Assembly (NCBI GenBank): GCA_900550765.1
Contig: URTC01000053.1
Location: 1-9,104 of the forward strand
DNA length: 9,104 nt
Origin: an uncultured Clostridia bacterium
Lineage (GTDB): Bacteria; Bacillota; Clostridia; Christensenellales; QALW01
Reading direction: 5' to 3'
Each line of letters begins with the position of its first letter. Position 1 is the stretch's first letter. Position numbers and translations under genes: made by a program. Below the pieces are notes generated by a model. The model was not told the origin of the DNA. It saw nothing but the letters and a program-made list of their open reading frames with translations, and did no database searches. Shown here piece by piece: positions 1 to 6,087 of the stretch.

Positions 1-66
1 CCTTCGTTGTTTGTTCTTTTAAAATTTAATTTTCTTTTTTTTATTTTTTTATTTATTTTATTTTAT
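1..66. repeat. AT-only low-complexity tract downstream of the DUF4038 gene
   Basis: Positions 35-75 contain only A and T, mostly runs of T broken by single A residues on the plus strand. The gene on the minus strand ends inside this tract (TAA at 67-69), so its transcript would run into an A-rich tail. That arrangement gives neither a hairpin nor a U-tract for termination in the minus direction. No credible gene lies in positions 1-66. An open frame on the plus strand starting at 7 is only a Phe/Leu translation of the T runs. Confidence 0.6.
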
Positions 67-1656
67 TTATTTTTTCCGTTCCCACTCCATTTTTTTCTTT
101 TCCGGTTTTCCCTGCACGGTACCTGCGTCAATATACGCACCGGTACGGACATCAAACCACCAAGCATGATAAATTTTATTGCCGTCCAGCTGCTTAAGCC
201 TGCCGGTGATGCCTTCTCTGCCATAAAGATACAGAACATACGTACTGTTGCCGTCCGTAGCTAAAACCGCATTTTCCCGGCTGGAAAACTCCCCGTACTG
301 CGTATCATAAAATACGGGTACAAGCCTGGTAAAATCAACGGCTTCAAAAAAATCCTTTACAAAGCGCATCTCCTGGCCGGCAGGCTTATACAACCCCATA
401 AACCAGGGCTCGGCATTATAGGTAGAAGGCCATCCCCCGTCGGAAGGATCCTTGCTCCAGCGCATTCCCCAAATGCCGTGGGCGCCATAGGTAAAACCAT
501 AACTGCCGCAGAGCACTGCTTTCCACGCAGCGTTGCGTACCTCTTCATAGCCGTTGCTGTAAGTCAAATTTTTAGTAGTACCGCCGATGCAGCGCCGCAG
601 ATCTTCATAGAATGCCTCGGTTTCCACAAAGGGTTTCCCTCCTTTGTAATAGTCATAATACTTGGATTTAGGGCGCATACTCCCCTTGGAAAGTTCGTTG
701 CGGTGTCCCGCCTGCAGCGCCCAAAACTGATGCCAGGGGCGCGCATCGATATCCGGGCTGGCGGAATTAGGCGCATCGTAAGGACGCGCCAGCATATGCG
801 TGCCCAGGGGATGATGGTACCCGTCATACGCAGCCGTGAGCTCAGCGGCATGAATATAGGGCATATAGTTTTCCATTTTTCCCTGCACATAGCCCATATC
901 AATCTCCTGTCCGGTGATCCAGATAACCGGGTACGCTGCATACCGCGCCACCATATATTTGGAAAAATCACACAGCGCTTCGCCCATAGCTTCCGTTGTA
1001 ATGGAATGAACGCCCAGCCCCATAACAATCACAAAGCCGCTGTCTGCCAGATAATCCATTTTTTTATCAAAGTTCTCGTTAAATGATTCCGGATCAATAA
1101 GCGTATATTTCTCTTTCCACCAGCTGCAGCGTTTTCCGCCGCCGCCGTCGTTATCCGCCGCGGAAGGATACGTCTGATACACATTATAGCCCTGCCGCCT
1201 CCGGTAATCGACCATATGTTTAAACTGGCTGCCGCAGCTGCAGTGCGGACAGTTGCATTCGTTCAATCGTTCCAGATCCGGCGCCTGCCAATGGGTATCA
1301 CCCAACCAGAAAAACGGCGTGCCGTCCTCATAAAAAAAATACCGATGTCCGGCGTCCATAGTAACAAAGCCGTGGCGATCCACCTCCGTAATACCGTCAT
1401 TGGCGCAGCAGGTCAAGCTGCCGCTGGTACACAGTGAAGGCTCATTGCTCTGCACCGTATAGCTCCAATCTCCTATTTTCGTAGGGGAAAAACGCACACA
1501 ATACTGCTTTCCTCCCTTCCAAAATCCCGGCAAAGAGATCGAGACCCCGCTTTCATGCGTAAATACTGCATCAATATTGACCTCTAAAAACGGGTTTTCA
1601 TATTCCTTTTCCGCCGTTAAAAGAATATCCGTCCGTCTGTACTGCTTTACCTTCAT
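67..1656 (-). CDS. DUF5060/DUF4038 apiosidase-like glycoside hydrolase
   Basis: Predicted 529-residue cytoplasmic glycoside hydrolase; no signal peptide is visible. An N-terminal DUF5060-type beta domain (about 5-85, with LPGFWKGGKQYCVRFSP) leads into a DUF4038 (beta/alpha)8 catalytic region (about 93-440). The catalytic region has FFWLGDTHW at 115-123, WITGQEID at 246-253, KPFVETEAFYED at 341-352 and GAHGIWG at 391-397. The C-terminus (about 445-515, with WWFDVRTGAYID) resembles the small beta domain often called putative collagen-binding. E251 and E345 or E347 are my candidates for catalytic acids, by position only. DUF4038 is related to GH140 apiosidases, but the substrate cannot be read here. 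The ATG at 1656 is chosen over an in-frame ATG at 1716 because GAGGGGG lies 6 bases upstream of it and the likely promoter lies inside the longer version. A CxCxxCxC cluster at 134-141 is unusual. The gene is monocistronic within the window. Confidence 0.85.
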   Translation of the reverse strand: MKVKQYRRTDILLTAEKEYENPFLEVNIDAVFTHESGVSISLPGFWKGGKQYCVRFSPTKIGDWSYTVQSNEPSLCTSGSLTCCANDGITEVDRHGFVTMDAGHRYFFYEDGTPFFWLGDTHWQAPDLERLNECNCPHCSCGSQFKHMVDYRRRQGYNVYQTYPSAADNDGGGGKRCSWWKEKYTLIDPESFNENFDKKMDYLADSGFVIVMGLGVHSITTEAMGEALCDFSKYMVARYAAYPVIWITGQEIDMGYVQGKMENYMPYIHAAELTAAYDGYHHPLGTHMLARPYDAPNSASPDIDARPWHQFWALQAGHRNELSKGSMRPKSKYYDYYKGGKPFVETEAFYEDLRRCIGGTTKNLTYSNGYEEVRNAAWKAVLCGSYGFTYGAHGIWGMRWSKDPSDGGWPSTYNAEPWFMGLYKPAGQEMRFVKDFFEAVDFTRLVPVFYDTQYGEFSSRENAVLATDGNSTYVLYLYGREGITGRLKQLDGNKIYHAWWFDVRTGAYIDAGTVQGKPEKKKMEWERKK

Positions 1657-1662
1657 AAAAAT

Positions 1663-1669
1663 CCCCCTC
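1663..1669 (-). promoter_or_regulatory. Ribosome binding site fixing the DUF4038 start
   Basis: GAGGGGG on the minus strand, 6 bases before the ATG at 1656. It decides between this start and the in-frame ATG at 1716. Confidence 0.75.
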
Positions 1670-1687
1670 ATAAAAAACATTACGGAT

Positions 1688-1716
1688 ATTGTACCGTCTT
1701 TCTCCGGTAAATTCAA
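1688..1716 (-). promoter_or_regulatory. Sigma-A-like promoter of the DUF4038 gene
   Basis: Minus strand: -35 TTGAAT (1711-1716), 17-base spacer, -10 TACAAT (1688-1693). Expected transcription start is near 1681, giving a leader of about 25 bases that includes the GAGGGGG ribosome site. This leaves no room for a long regulatory leader. I see no clear operator palindrome at this promoter. Confidence 0.6.
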
Positions 1717-1782
1717 GAAAAATCAATCTTTTTTTGCATAAAAGCATTTTTTATAGTTCATAATCAGCACGTATCCGCCATT

Positions 1783-1801
1783 TATTACAAAAGTATTACA
1801 A
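1783..1801. repeat. Direct repeat TATTACAA x2, 11-bp period, upstream of the PerR-like gene
   Basis: TATTACAA occurs at 1783-1790 and again at 1794-1801, one helical turn apart, ending 5 bases before the -35 box of the PerR-like gene. A 9-base palindrome ACAAGTTGT (1798-1806) overlaps its end. The position suits an activator or repressor site, or an UP-like element, but no binding protein can be named from the sequence. Confidence 0.35.
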
Positions 1802-1806
1802 GTTGT

Positions 1807-1835
1807 TTGACAAATTCCCTTCAGCAAGATATAAT
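1807..1835 (+). promoter_or_regulatory. Perfect-consensus sigma-A promoter of the PerR-like gene
   Basis: -35 TTGACA (1807-1812), 17-base spacer, -10 TATAAT (1830-1835): every hexamer base matches consensus. Transcription should start near 1842, with AAAGGGGTG (1852-1860) as ribosome site 7 bases before the ATG. Such a strong promoter on a regulator gene suggests either high repressor level or autoregulation that keeps it down. Confidence 0.85.
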
Positions 1836-1867
1836 AAAAAAAGAGATTTTCAAAGGGGTGTGGAACA

Positions 1868-2236
1868 ATGGCGGCTGTAAGAAATACCGTTCAAAAAAAA
1901 TTAGTGTATGATGCCGCGCTGGCATTAAATCATCCTACCGCCGAAGAGGTCTATTTTTCTGTAGCACACAAATATCCTACGATCAGCCGGGCGACCGTCT
2001 ATCGAATTTTGAACGGCCTTTCCGCTCAAAATACACTGGTGCGGATCAAAATTCCCGGCGGAGCCGACCGATATGACGATTCCTTAGAGGAACACTGTCA
2101 TATCCGCTGTACAAAGTGCGGCCGGATTGATGATGTACAGATAGAGCCAATAAATTTTAAAGCAGATTTCAAAGGGTACCGCGTACTGAAGCATACTCTT
2201 GTGTTCGAAGGGATTTGTCCTGATTGCGGAAAATAG
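1868..2236 (+). CDS. Fur-family metalloregulator, PerR-like
   Basis: A 122-residue DNA-binding repressor of the Fur family. A winged helix covers about 5-65 (recognition region PTISRATVYRILNGL, 37-51) and a dimerisation/metal domain covers 67-122. Structural zinc would be held by C81/C84 and C117/C120. By alignment from memory with Bacillus PerR, the regulatory metal ligands H22, D70, H76, H78 and D89 are all present. Aspartate at the last position is the PerR-type choice rather than Fur-type Glu, so peroxide sensing through iron-catalysed His oxidation is a reasonable inference. The protein starts almost at the TPQR-equivalent (TVQK), so the first helix of longer Fur proteins is missing; I believe this short form is common in Clostridia. 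It has its own promoter and ribosome site. No peroxidase or rubrerythrin gene is adjacent, so its targets are not evident. Fur or Zur function is not excluded. Confidence 0.88.
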   Translation: MAAVRNTVQKKLVYDAALALNHPTAEEVYFSVAHKYPTISRATVYRILNGLSAQNTLVRIKIPGGADRYDDSLEEHCHIRCTKCGRIDDVQIEPINFKADFKGYRVLKHTLVFEGICPDCGK

Positions 2237-2246
2237 TGTTTTTTTG

Positions 2247-2275
2247 TTGAAAAACCGTAAGGATGGTGTTATAAT
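2247..2275 (+). promoter_or_regulatory. Sigma-A-like promoter of the DUF308-BMP operon
   Basis: -35 TTGAAA (2247-2252), 17-base spacer, -10 TATAAT (2270-2275). It starts 10 bases after the PerR-like stop codon (2234-2236), and there is no terminator hairpin between them, so read-through from the regulator gene could add to expression. A PerR-box-like sequence (TTATAAT, one base, CATATAG; 2269-2283) overlaps the -10; it agrees with the 7-1-7 consensus at 11 of 14 positions, six of them from the -10 itself. Confidence 0.75.
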
Positions 2276-2317
2276 ACATATAGGAATCTATTTTTATAAA
2301 CAGGGAGGTCAGGACAC

Positions 2318-2848
2318 ATGAAAGAGTTTTTAAAAAATCTGTGGATGGACTATGTGCTGGCTGCCGTGATTACGGTGCTGGCAGGGCTCTTAATCACAGT
2401 ATTTTATCAGGTAGCAATGGACGTAGTATGCGTTCTGCTGGGCATAATTGCCGTACTGATCGGCCTTTTCAGCATGTTCAGATATTTTAAAGCGCCAGCA
2501 GGCAGCCAATATATTATGCTGATGAGCCTGATTTTTTGCGCAATCGGCATTTATATCATATGCAATCCCGTTATTCTGCAAAACGTTGTAGCAATCGTGC
2601 TGGGCATCGTGATCATTTATCACGGAATCATTGATCTGCAAAACACCGTTATTATGAGCAGGGCAAGATATCCGTACTGGTGGGTGGCACTGTTAATTTC
2701 GCTGGTAACCCTTGCGGCGGGCATCGTTCTTATCGTCCTGCAAAACACAGCGATACAGTCTTTGACGCTTATCGCCGGCATCATGCTGATGGTCGAGGGT
2801 CTCATGGATATCTGGGTGGCAGTAAAGGTAAAGAAATTCAATGGCTAA
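2318..2848 (+). CDS. DUF308/HdeD-like six-helix membrane protein
   Basis: A 176-residue integral membrane protein with six predicted helices at about 11-29, 34-55, 65-82, 88-107, 120-140 and 147-170. The three repeated pairs of helices, with glycine-rich turns such as VLLGIIAVLIGL (39-50) and IAGIMLMVEGLMDIW (152-166), are the pattern of the DUF308/HdeD family. HdeD in E. coli is linked to acid resistance, but the family has no defined biochemical activity and I infer none here. The ribosome site AGGGAGG (2302-2308) is 9 bases from the ATG. The last 8 bases overlap the start of the downstream lipoprotein gene, so the two are probably translated together. A lysine-rich tail (VKVKKFNG) is likely cytoplasmic. 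The call rests on topology and overall pattern. Confidence 0.75.
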   Translation: MKEFLKNLWMDYVLAAVITVLAGLLITVFYQVAMDVVCVLLGIIAVLIGLFSMFRYFKAPAGSQYIMLMSLIFCAIGIYIICNPVILQNVVAIVLGIVIIYHGIIDLQNTVIMSRARYPYWWVALLISLVTLAAGIVLIVLQNTAIQSLTLIAGIMLMVEGLMDIWVAVKVKKFNG

Positions 2849-3950
2849 TATAAAAAAAATAATAGCGGGGCTGCTGTGTGCGGCAGCGCTGTGCAGCGCC
2901 GGCTGCAAAGAAAATGAAAATCTACAAAACGGCATTCAAGAGCCGATTAGTAAGATCGCACTGATCACAGACGTCATTGAACTGGAAGAAGATTTTCATA
3001 CCGCTGCCGTATGGCAGGGAATCACTACCTGCGGTGACGCGAACAATATCGAATATGCGCGTTACCGTCCCGAGCAGGCTACCGTGGACGCCATATGTGC
3101 GCAATTTGATTCTGCCATAGCCGAGGGAGCAAAGGTCATTGTATGTAAAGGAACTCTGTTTTCAGGCGCGCTGGCAAAAATGCAGGAAAAATATCCTGAT
3201 ATAAAATTTATAGCTATCGATGTTCCGGAAGCCAGCATTGGCCAGTTAGCGGAAAATACGCACTGTGTACTGTTCCGGCAGGAGCAGGCGGGCTATATGG
3301 CAGGCTATGCCGCTGTAAAAGACGGCTTTACTAAGCTGGGCTTCTTAGGAGAATTCGAAGCAGAAAACTATTCCAATTACGGGTACGGTTTTGTGCAGGG
3401 TGCAAGCGATGCAGCTGCCCAAACCAATACGCATATAGATCTTACGTTCAGCTACGCTTCCGATTACAGCAGCACCGAGGACGCACTTGCTCAACTGGAC
3501 GCATGGTATGCTGCCGGCACTGAAATTGTAATGGTCAGTGCAAACGATAGCTTTGTAAAAAGTGCAGCCGAGCTTGCCGTAAAAAACTTTCGGTATATTA
3601 TAGGTACAAACATTGACCAATCCTATTTAGGCAGCAATTTTGATTATAATCCTTTTATGACCAGTGCTATGAAAGGGATTACCGAAGCGGTAGACGCAAC
3701 ACTGGAAATGGTACTTGCCGGCAACTGGAAAAGCCATTTAGGCGGGCAAACGATCCGTTTTGGCCTGCAAAACGGCAACTATCTGTATCTGCCTGAAAGT
3801 GAAGGACTCTGGCTCTTCGAAGCTTTTACACTGGAAGATTACACCAGCTTAAAAGGGAATCTTTCTTCGGGAAGTATTACCGTAAACAATACCATGCCAA
3901 AGGTGGACCAAGAGCTTATCAATATCCTTCTTCCCAACGAAGCAGAATAA
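2841..3950 (+). CDS. BMP/PnrA-like lipoprotein, ABC-type solute-binding protein
   Basis: A 369-residue surface lipoprotein. Residues 1-21 form a lipoprotein signal (KK, hydrophobic core, LCSAG) with the lipidated Cys at 22. The rest is a two-lobed binding protein of the BMP family (Pfam Bmp), whose best-known members bind purine nucleosides for an ABC transporter. Family marks are KIALITD (38-44), FRQEQAGYMAGYAA (145-158), LGFLGEFE (166-173), GYGFVQGA (181-188), GTNIDQ (255-260), TSAMKG (274-279) and RFGLQNGNYLYL (306-317). The usual F-N after the first strand reads F-H here (DFHTAAVWQG, 51-60), so the ligand may differ from a standard nucleoside. The ATG overlaps the DUF308 stop in ATGGCTAA and only a weak AAAGG lies upstream, so translational coupling is likely. 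No permease or ATPase gene is nearby. It may serve a transporter elsewhere or act as a sensor. It ends before a strong terminator. Confidence 0.85.
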   Translation: MANIKKIIAGLLCAAALCSAGCKENENLQNGIQEPISKIALITDVIELEEDFHTAAVWQGITTCGDANNIEYARYRPEQATVDAICAQFDSAIAEGAKVIVCKGTLFSGALAKMQEKYPDIKFIAIDVPEASIGQLAENTHCVLFRQEQAGYMAGYAAVKDGFTKLGFLGEFEAENYSNYGYGFVQGASDAAAQTNTHIDLTFSYASDYSSTEDALAQLDAWYAAGTEIVMVSANDSFVKSAAELAVKNFRYIIGTNIDQSYLGSNFDYNPFMTSAMKGITEAVDATLEMVLAGNWKSHLGGQTIRFGLQNGNYLYLPESEGLWLFEAFTLEDYTSLKGNLSSGSITVNNTMPKVDQELINILLPNEAE

Positions 3951-3981
3951 TGTCCTTCTGAAACAAATCAAAATACATTAA

Positions 3982-4019
3982 AAGTATCCCTGCCTAAAAA
4001 GGCAGGGATACTTCTTTTT
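3982..4019. terminator. Bidirectional terminator between convergent operons
   Basis: A perfect 14-bp stem (3982-3995 with 4000-4013) closes an AAAA loop. Read on the plus strand it is followed by CTTTTT and ends the DUF308-BMP operon. Read on the minus strand it is followed by TTTAATGTATTTTG and ends the DUF2264 operon, whose stop codon (4018-4020) sits in the flanking T run. Confidence 0.9.
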
Positions 4020-5160
4020 ATCGAATCTTTTCGTTCACACCGCTCCACACCTTGCACATTGTCCAAGGTGCGTCCGGATCGCTCCAAAAGGGATCCGACG
4101 CTGGCAGTCCCAGCGGAAGAAACGCCGTCGAACACAAATACAAGCTGCCGGTAGAAATATAATTTTCCGCTAAACAAGGCTGTACACCGCACAGTCCCAC
4201 CTGCAGCCAACCGTTTGCATCAAAGGTGTTTTCCGCTTCTAACGTACGGCGGATCACCGCCTCAAGCGCCCCGCGCACCTGCGCCGGCCTACATAAAGGC
4301 GGCAAATTATGCAAGTATGCCGCCTGCGCCAAAGCATGAAACGCGCCGCAGCGGTAAGTAATAGAGCGTCCCAAAGGCGGATAGCTTCCGTCAGGAGAAA
4401 TCAACGATTCCTCTACCGCGGCATACCGTGCCGCGCGAACGACCGTCTGCTGCCGGAACTGTTCCAGATGCTCTTGCCCGTCACCGTAATATTTGCCGAT
4501 CCGCGCAGTAATATCCACCAACATCGGATGGATTACATAGCTGTTATAAAAATCAAAGGCAAAGGATTCTCCGTCGCCGTAAGCGCCGTCCCCTTTATAC
4601 CATTTTTCAAAGGCAAACATCGCATAATCCACATGCATCATATCCGGTTTTTGTCCCATTAAGGCAAGCGCTGTCTGCACCATGGCCGAAAACAGCAGCC
4701 AATTGCTCCGATAGCTTCTGATTCCCGCACTCTTTTGAAAAGCTGCAATCAAATTCTCTTTCACGCGCGGATCCTGCTTTTCCCAAAGCTCTCCGGGCGC
4801 ACGCAAAAGGGCCTGCCCCAAAAATGCCGCATCCACCAAAGGCTGCGCACTGATCGGCGTCCCGTCCGGTGCATGATCCGAAAAATTACATACTACCGGT
4901 GAGGCCGGATCCGTTGCCGCATCAACAGCCTCCCTGGCCAGCGCCGCATATTTTTTACGCAGCGCTTCCTCCGCCGGATCGTTCTGCTCCTGTTCCAGCC
5001 ATGGCGCCATACCGCAGAGAAGGCGCCCCAACGCCTCCAAATATGTAACCTGCAAACGGGCTTCATTCCCGGCCACAGGCATTTTTTTCTCACGCGAAAC
5101 AAACGTATCCAATACAGGATCCGCCAGCCGCGTCAGCATTTTTACCCAATATTCCCGCAT
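4018..5160 (-). CDS. DUF2264 protein, putative glycoside hydrolase or lyase-like enzyme
   Basis: A 380-residue soluble protein covering the whole DUF2264 family pattern, expected to fold as an (alpha/alpha)6 barrel. Diagnostic stretches are YLEALGRLLCGMAPWL (40-55), LVDAAFLGQALLRAP (108-122), NWLLFSAM (153-160), WYKGDGAYGDG (187-197), FDFYNSYVIHPML (202-214), PDGSYPPLGRSITYRCGAF (256-274) and ENYISTGSLYLCS (332-344). D191, D196 and D203 are acidic residues in conserved motifs and are candidates for the active site, by pattern only. The family is common in glycan-degradation loci and I recall a link to beta-glucuronidases (GH154), but I am not certain of that assignment. No signal peptide is present, so it should act on imported oligosaccharides. 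AAGGAGG (5168-5174) is 7 bases from the ATG. It lies 79 bases after the MBL gene and is probably cotranscribed with it. Confidence 0.85.
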   Translation of the reverse strand: MREYWVKMLTRLADPVLDTFVSREKKMPVAGNEARLQVTYLEALGRLLCGMAPWLEQEQNDPAEEALRKKYAALAREAVDAATDPASPVVCNFSDHAPDGTPISAQPLVDAAFLGQALLRAPGELWEKQDPRVKENLIAAFQKSAGIRSYRSNWLLFSAMVQTALALMGQKPDMMHVDYAMFAFEKWYKGDGAYGDGESFAFDFYNSYVIHPMLVDITARIGKYYGDGQEHLEQFRQQTVVRAARYAAVEESLISPDGSYPPLGRSITYRCGAFHALAQAAYLHNLPPLCRPAQVRGALEAVIRRTLEAENTFDANGWLQVGLCGVQPCLAENYISTGSLYLCSTAFLPLGLPASDPFWSDPDAPWTMCKVWSGVNEKIR

Positions 5161-5207
5161 AATATCTCCTCCTTAAAAACTTTCAATCATTTTATCACAC
5201 AATCTTC

Positions 5208-5222
5208 AGCCTAAAATAGGCT
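5208..5222. other. Small hairpin between the MBL and DUF2264 genes
   Basis: AGCCTA-AAA-TAGGCT forms a 6-bp stem with a 3-base loop, 17 bases after the MBL stop codon in the minus direction. No U-tract follows on either strand, so a terminator is unlikely. It could be a weak attenuator or mRNA processing signal. The rest of the 79-base gap holds only the DUF2264 ribosome site; I see no convincing promoter. Confidence 0.3.
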
Positions 5223-5239
5223 TGCTTCCATCAAACGCT

Positions 5240-5977
5240 CTAAAGCAGAATTTCATCACCGTCAGCAGGACAAAGCACCGGAAAGAAAAGCTGCAGCTGT
5301 GCAATCTCATCATATTTTTCCAAAGGATATACATGGGTAAAAGCCAGCTGCTTTGTACGGCATTTTTTCAGATACGGAAGCACCTGTTCGGGCGTAAAAT
5401 GCGCCATCTCACAAACAATCAGCTCATTTTCATCTTCCCAGGCCGCAGCAGGAAAGTCCTGCCCCTCAAGCCGAACCGACATATCCCCCGTAAACAGAAC
5501 GCGTTTTCCTTCCGCCTCCAGCAAAAACGCATAGGAAGGGCGATTTTGATAGGCAATATGCTTTGTCGGAAACGCCGTAACGGCGATATTTTCATCCTTA
5601 TAAATTGTACCGGCAGTAAATACGCTGATGTCGATCCGCTCATTTCCAAACGGTCCACCTTTCAGCGCACTTAAAAAATCAATCAGCCTTCGTTTTCCGT
5701 TTTCTTCCGGTAACAGCACCTGGATTCTGCATTCTCTTTCAAAATATTCAATTGTCTCTAATAGCTCTACGGCTCCGGCAATATGGTCGCGGTGAAAGTG
5801 CGTATTGAACAGTGCCCGCACATTTTTCATGCTGCATCCGTCCTGAAGCGTAAGCGGATACACCGGCGCACCGGCATCGATATAGTAGATGCTCCCGCCG
5901 GTTTCTATCATCGTACAAGAGCAATACCTTTGCGCTGAAGCATAGCCGTGGCCCGTTCCTAAAAATTTGATCCGCAT
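5240..5977 (-). CDS. MBL-fold metallo-hydrolase, RNase Z/phosphodiesterase-like
   Basis: A 245-residue cytoplasmic metallo-beta-lactamase-fold hydrolase. MRIKFLGTGHG at 1-11 is the usual first strand of RNase Z-like and PhnP-like members. The metal-binding motif THFHRDH spans 59-65 (H60, H62, D64, H65). Further likely ligands are H140 or H193, D165 (LFTGDMS, 161-167) and H215 (AFTHVYP, 212-218), enough for a two-metal site. The protein is too short for full RNase Z and lacks its exosite arm as far as I can see, so a small phosphodiesterase or lactonase role is more likely; the substrate is unknown. The ATG at 5977 is preferred to one at 6052 because AGGGAGG (5985-5991) lies 7 bases upstream and residues before it do not resemble the family. 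Between the Gfo/Idh oxidoreductase and DUF2264 genes it may hydrolyse a sugar lactone or phosphate ester, which is inference only. Confidence 0.85.
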   Translation of the reverse strand: MRIKFLGTGHGYASAQRYCSCTMIETGGSIYYIDAGAPVYPLTLQDGCSMKNVRALFNTHFHRDHIAGAVELLETIEYFERECRIQVLLPEENGKRRLIDFLSALKGGPFGNERIDISVFTAGTIYKDENIAVTAFPTKHIAYQNRPSYAFLLEAEGKRVLFTGDMSVRLEGQDFPAAAWEDENELIVCEMAHFTPEQVLPYLKKCRTKQLAFTHVYPLEKYDEIAQLQLFFPVLCPADGDEILL

Positions 5978-5984
5978 TATTTTT

Positions 5985-5991
5985 CCTCCCT
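5985..5991 (-). promoter_or_regulatory. Ribosome binding site fixing the MBL start
   Basis: AGGGAGG on the minus strand, 7 bases before the ATG at 5977. It lies inside the longer open frame that begins at 6052 and argues against that longer start. Confidence 0.8.
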
Positions 5992-6059
5992 GAAATGATT
6001 TTCCCTCCGTCAAAGCAGGGAATATGTTTCGCACAAACGGCGTGCCGAACAAATCACAA

Positions 6060-6087
6060 GCCTGCCCAAACGGGCAGGCGTTTTTTT
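6060..6087. terminator. GC-rich hairpin after the Gfo/Idh gene
   Basis: GCCTGCCC (6060-6067), loop AAAC, GGGCAGGC (6072-6079), then G and seven T on the plus strand. The genes on both sides are on the minus strand, where the hairpin begins 6 bases after the Gfo/Idh stop codon (6086-6088) and is followed only by the poorer TTGTGATTTGTT. It is therefore a good terminator for antisense transcription and a weaker, perhaps partial, one for cysS-Gfo/Idh. The rest of the 108-base gap shows no clear promoter for the MBL gene, which suggests read-through supplies at least part of its expression. Confidence 0.65.

Noticed and set aside
7..264. Phe/Leu-rich open frame at the left edge that looks like a membrane peptide
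   Set aside because: The hydrophobic part is only the translation of T runs, and the rest is antisense to the DUF4038 C-terminus.
478..1086. 202-codon open frame on the plus strand inside the DUF4038 gene
   Set aside because: It lies antisense to a gene with clear family motifs, has no recognisable domain and no convincing ribosome site.
4309..4662. 117-codon open frame antisense to DUF2264
   Set aside because: No domain or ribosome site, and the opposite strand carries continuous DUF2264 motifs.
5978..6052. 25-residue N-terminal extension of the MBL protein
   Set aside because: The family's first strand starts at the ATG at 5977, which has a strong ribosome site; the extension has no family similarity.
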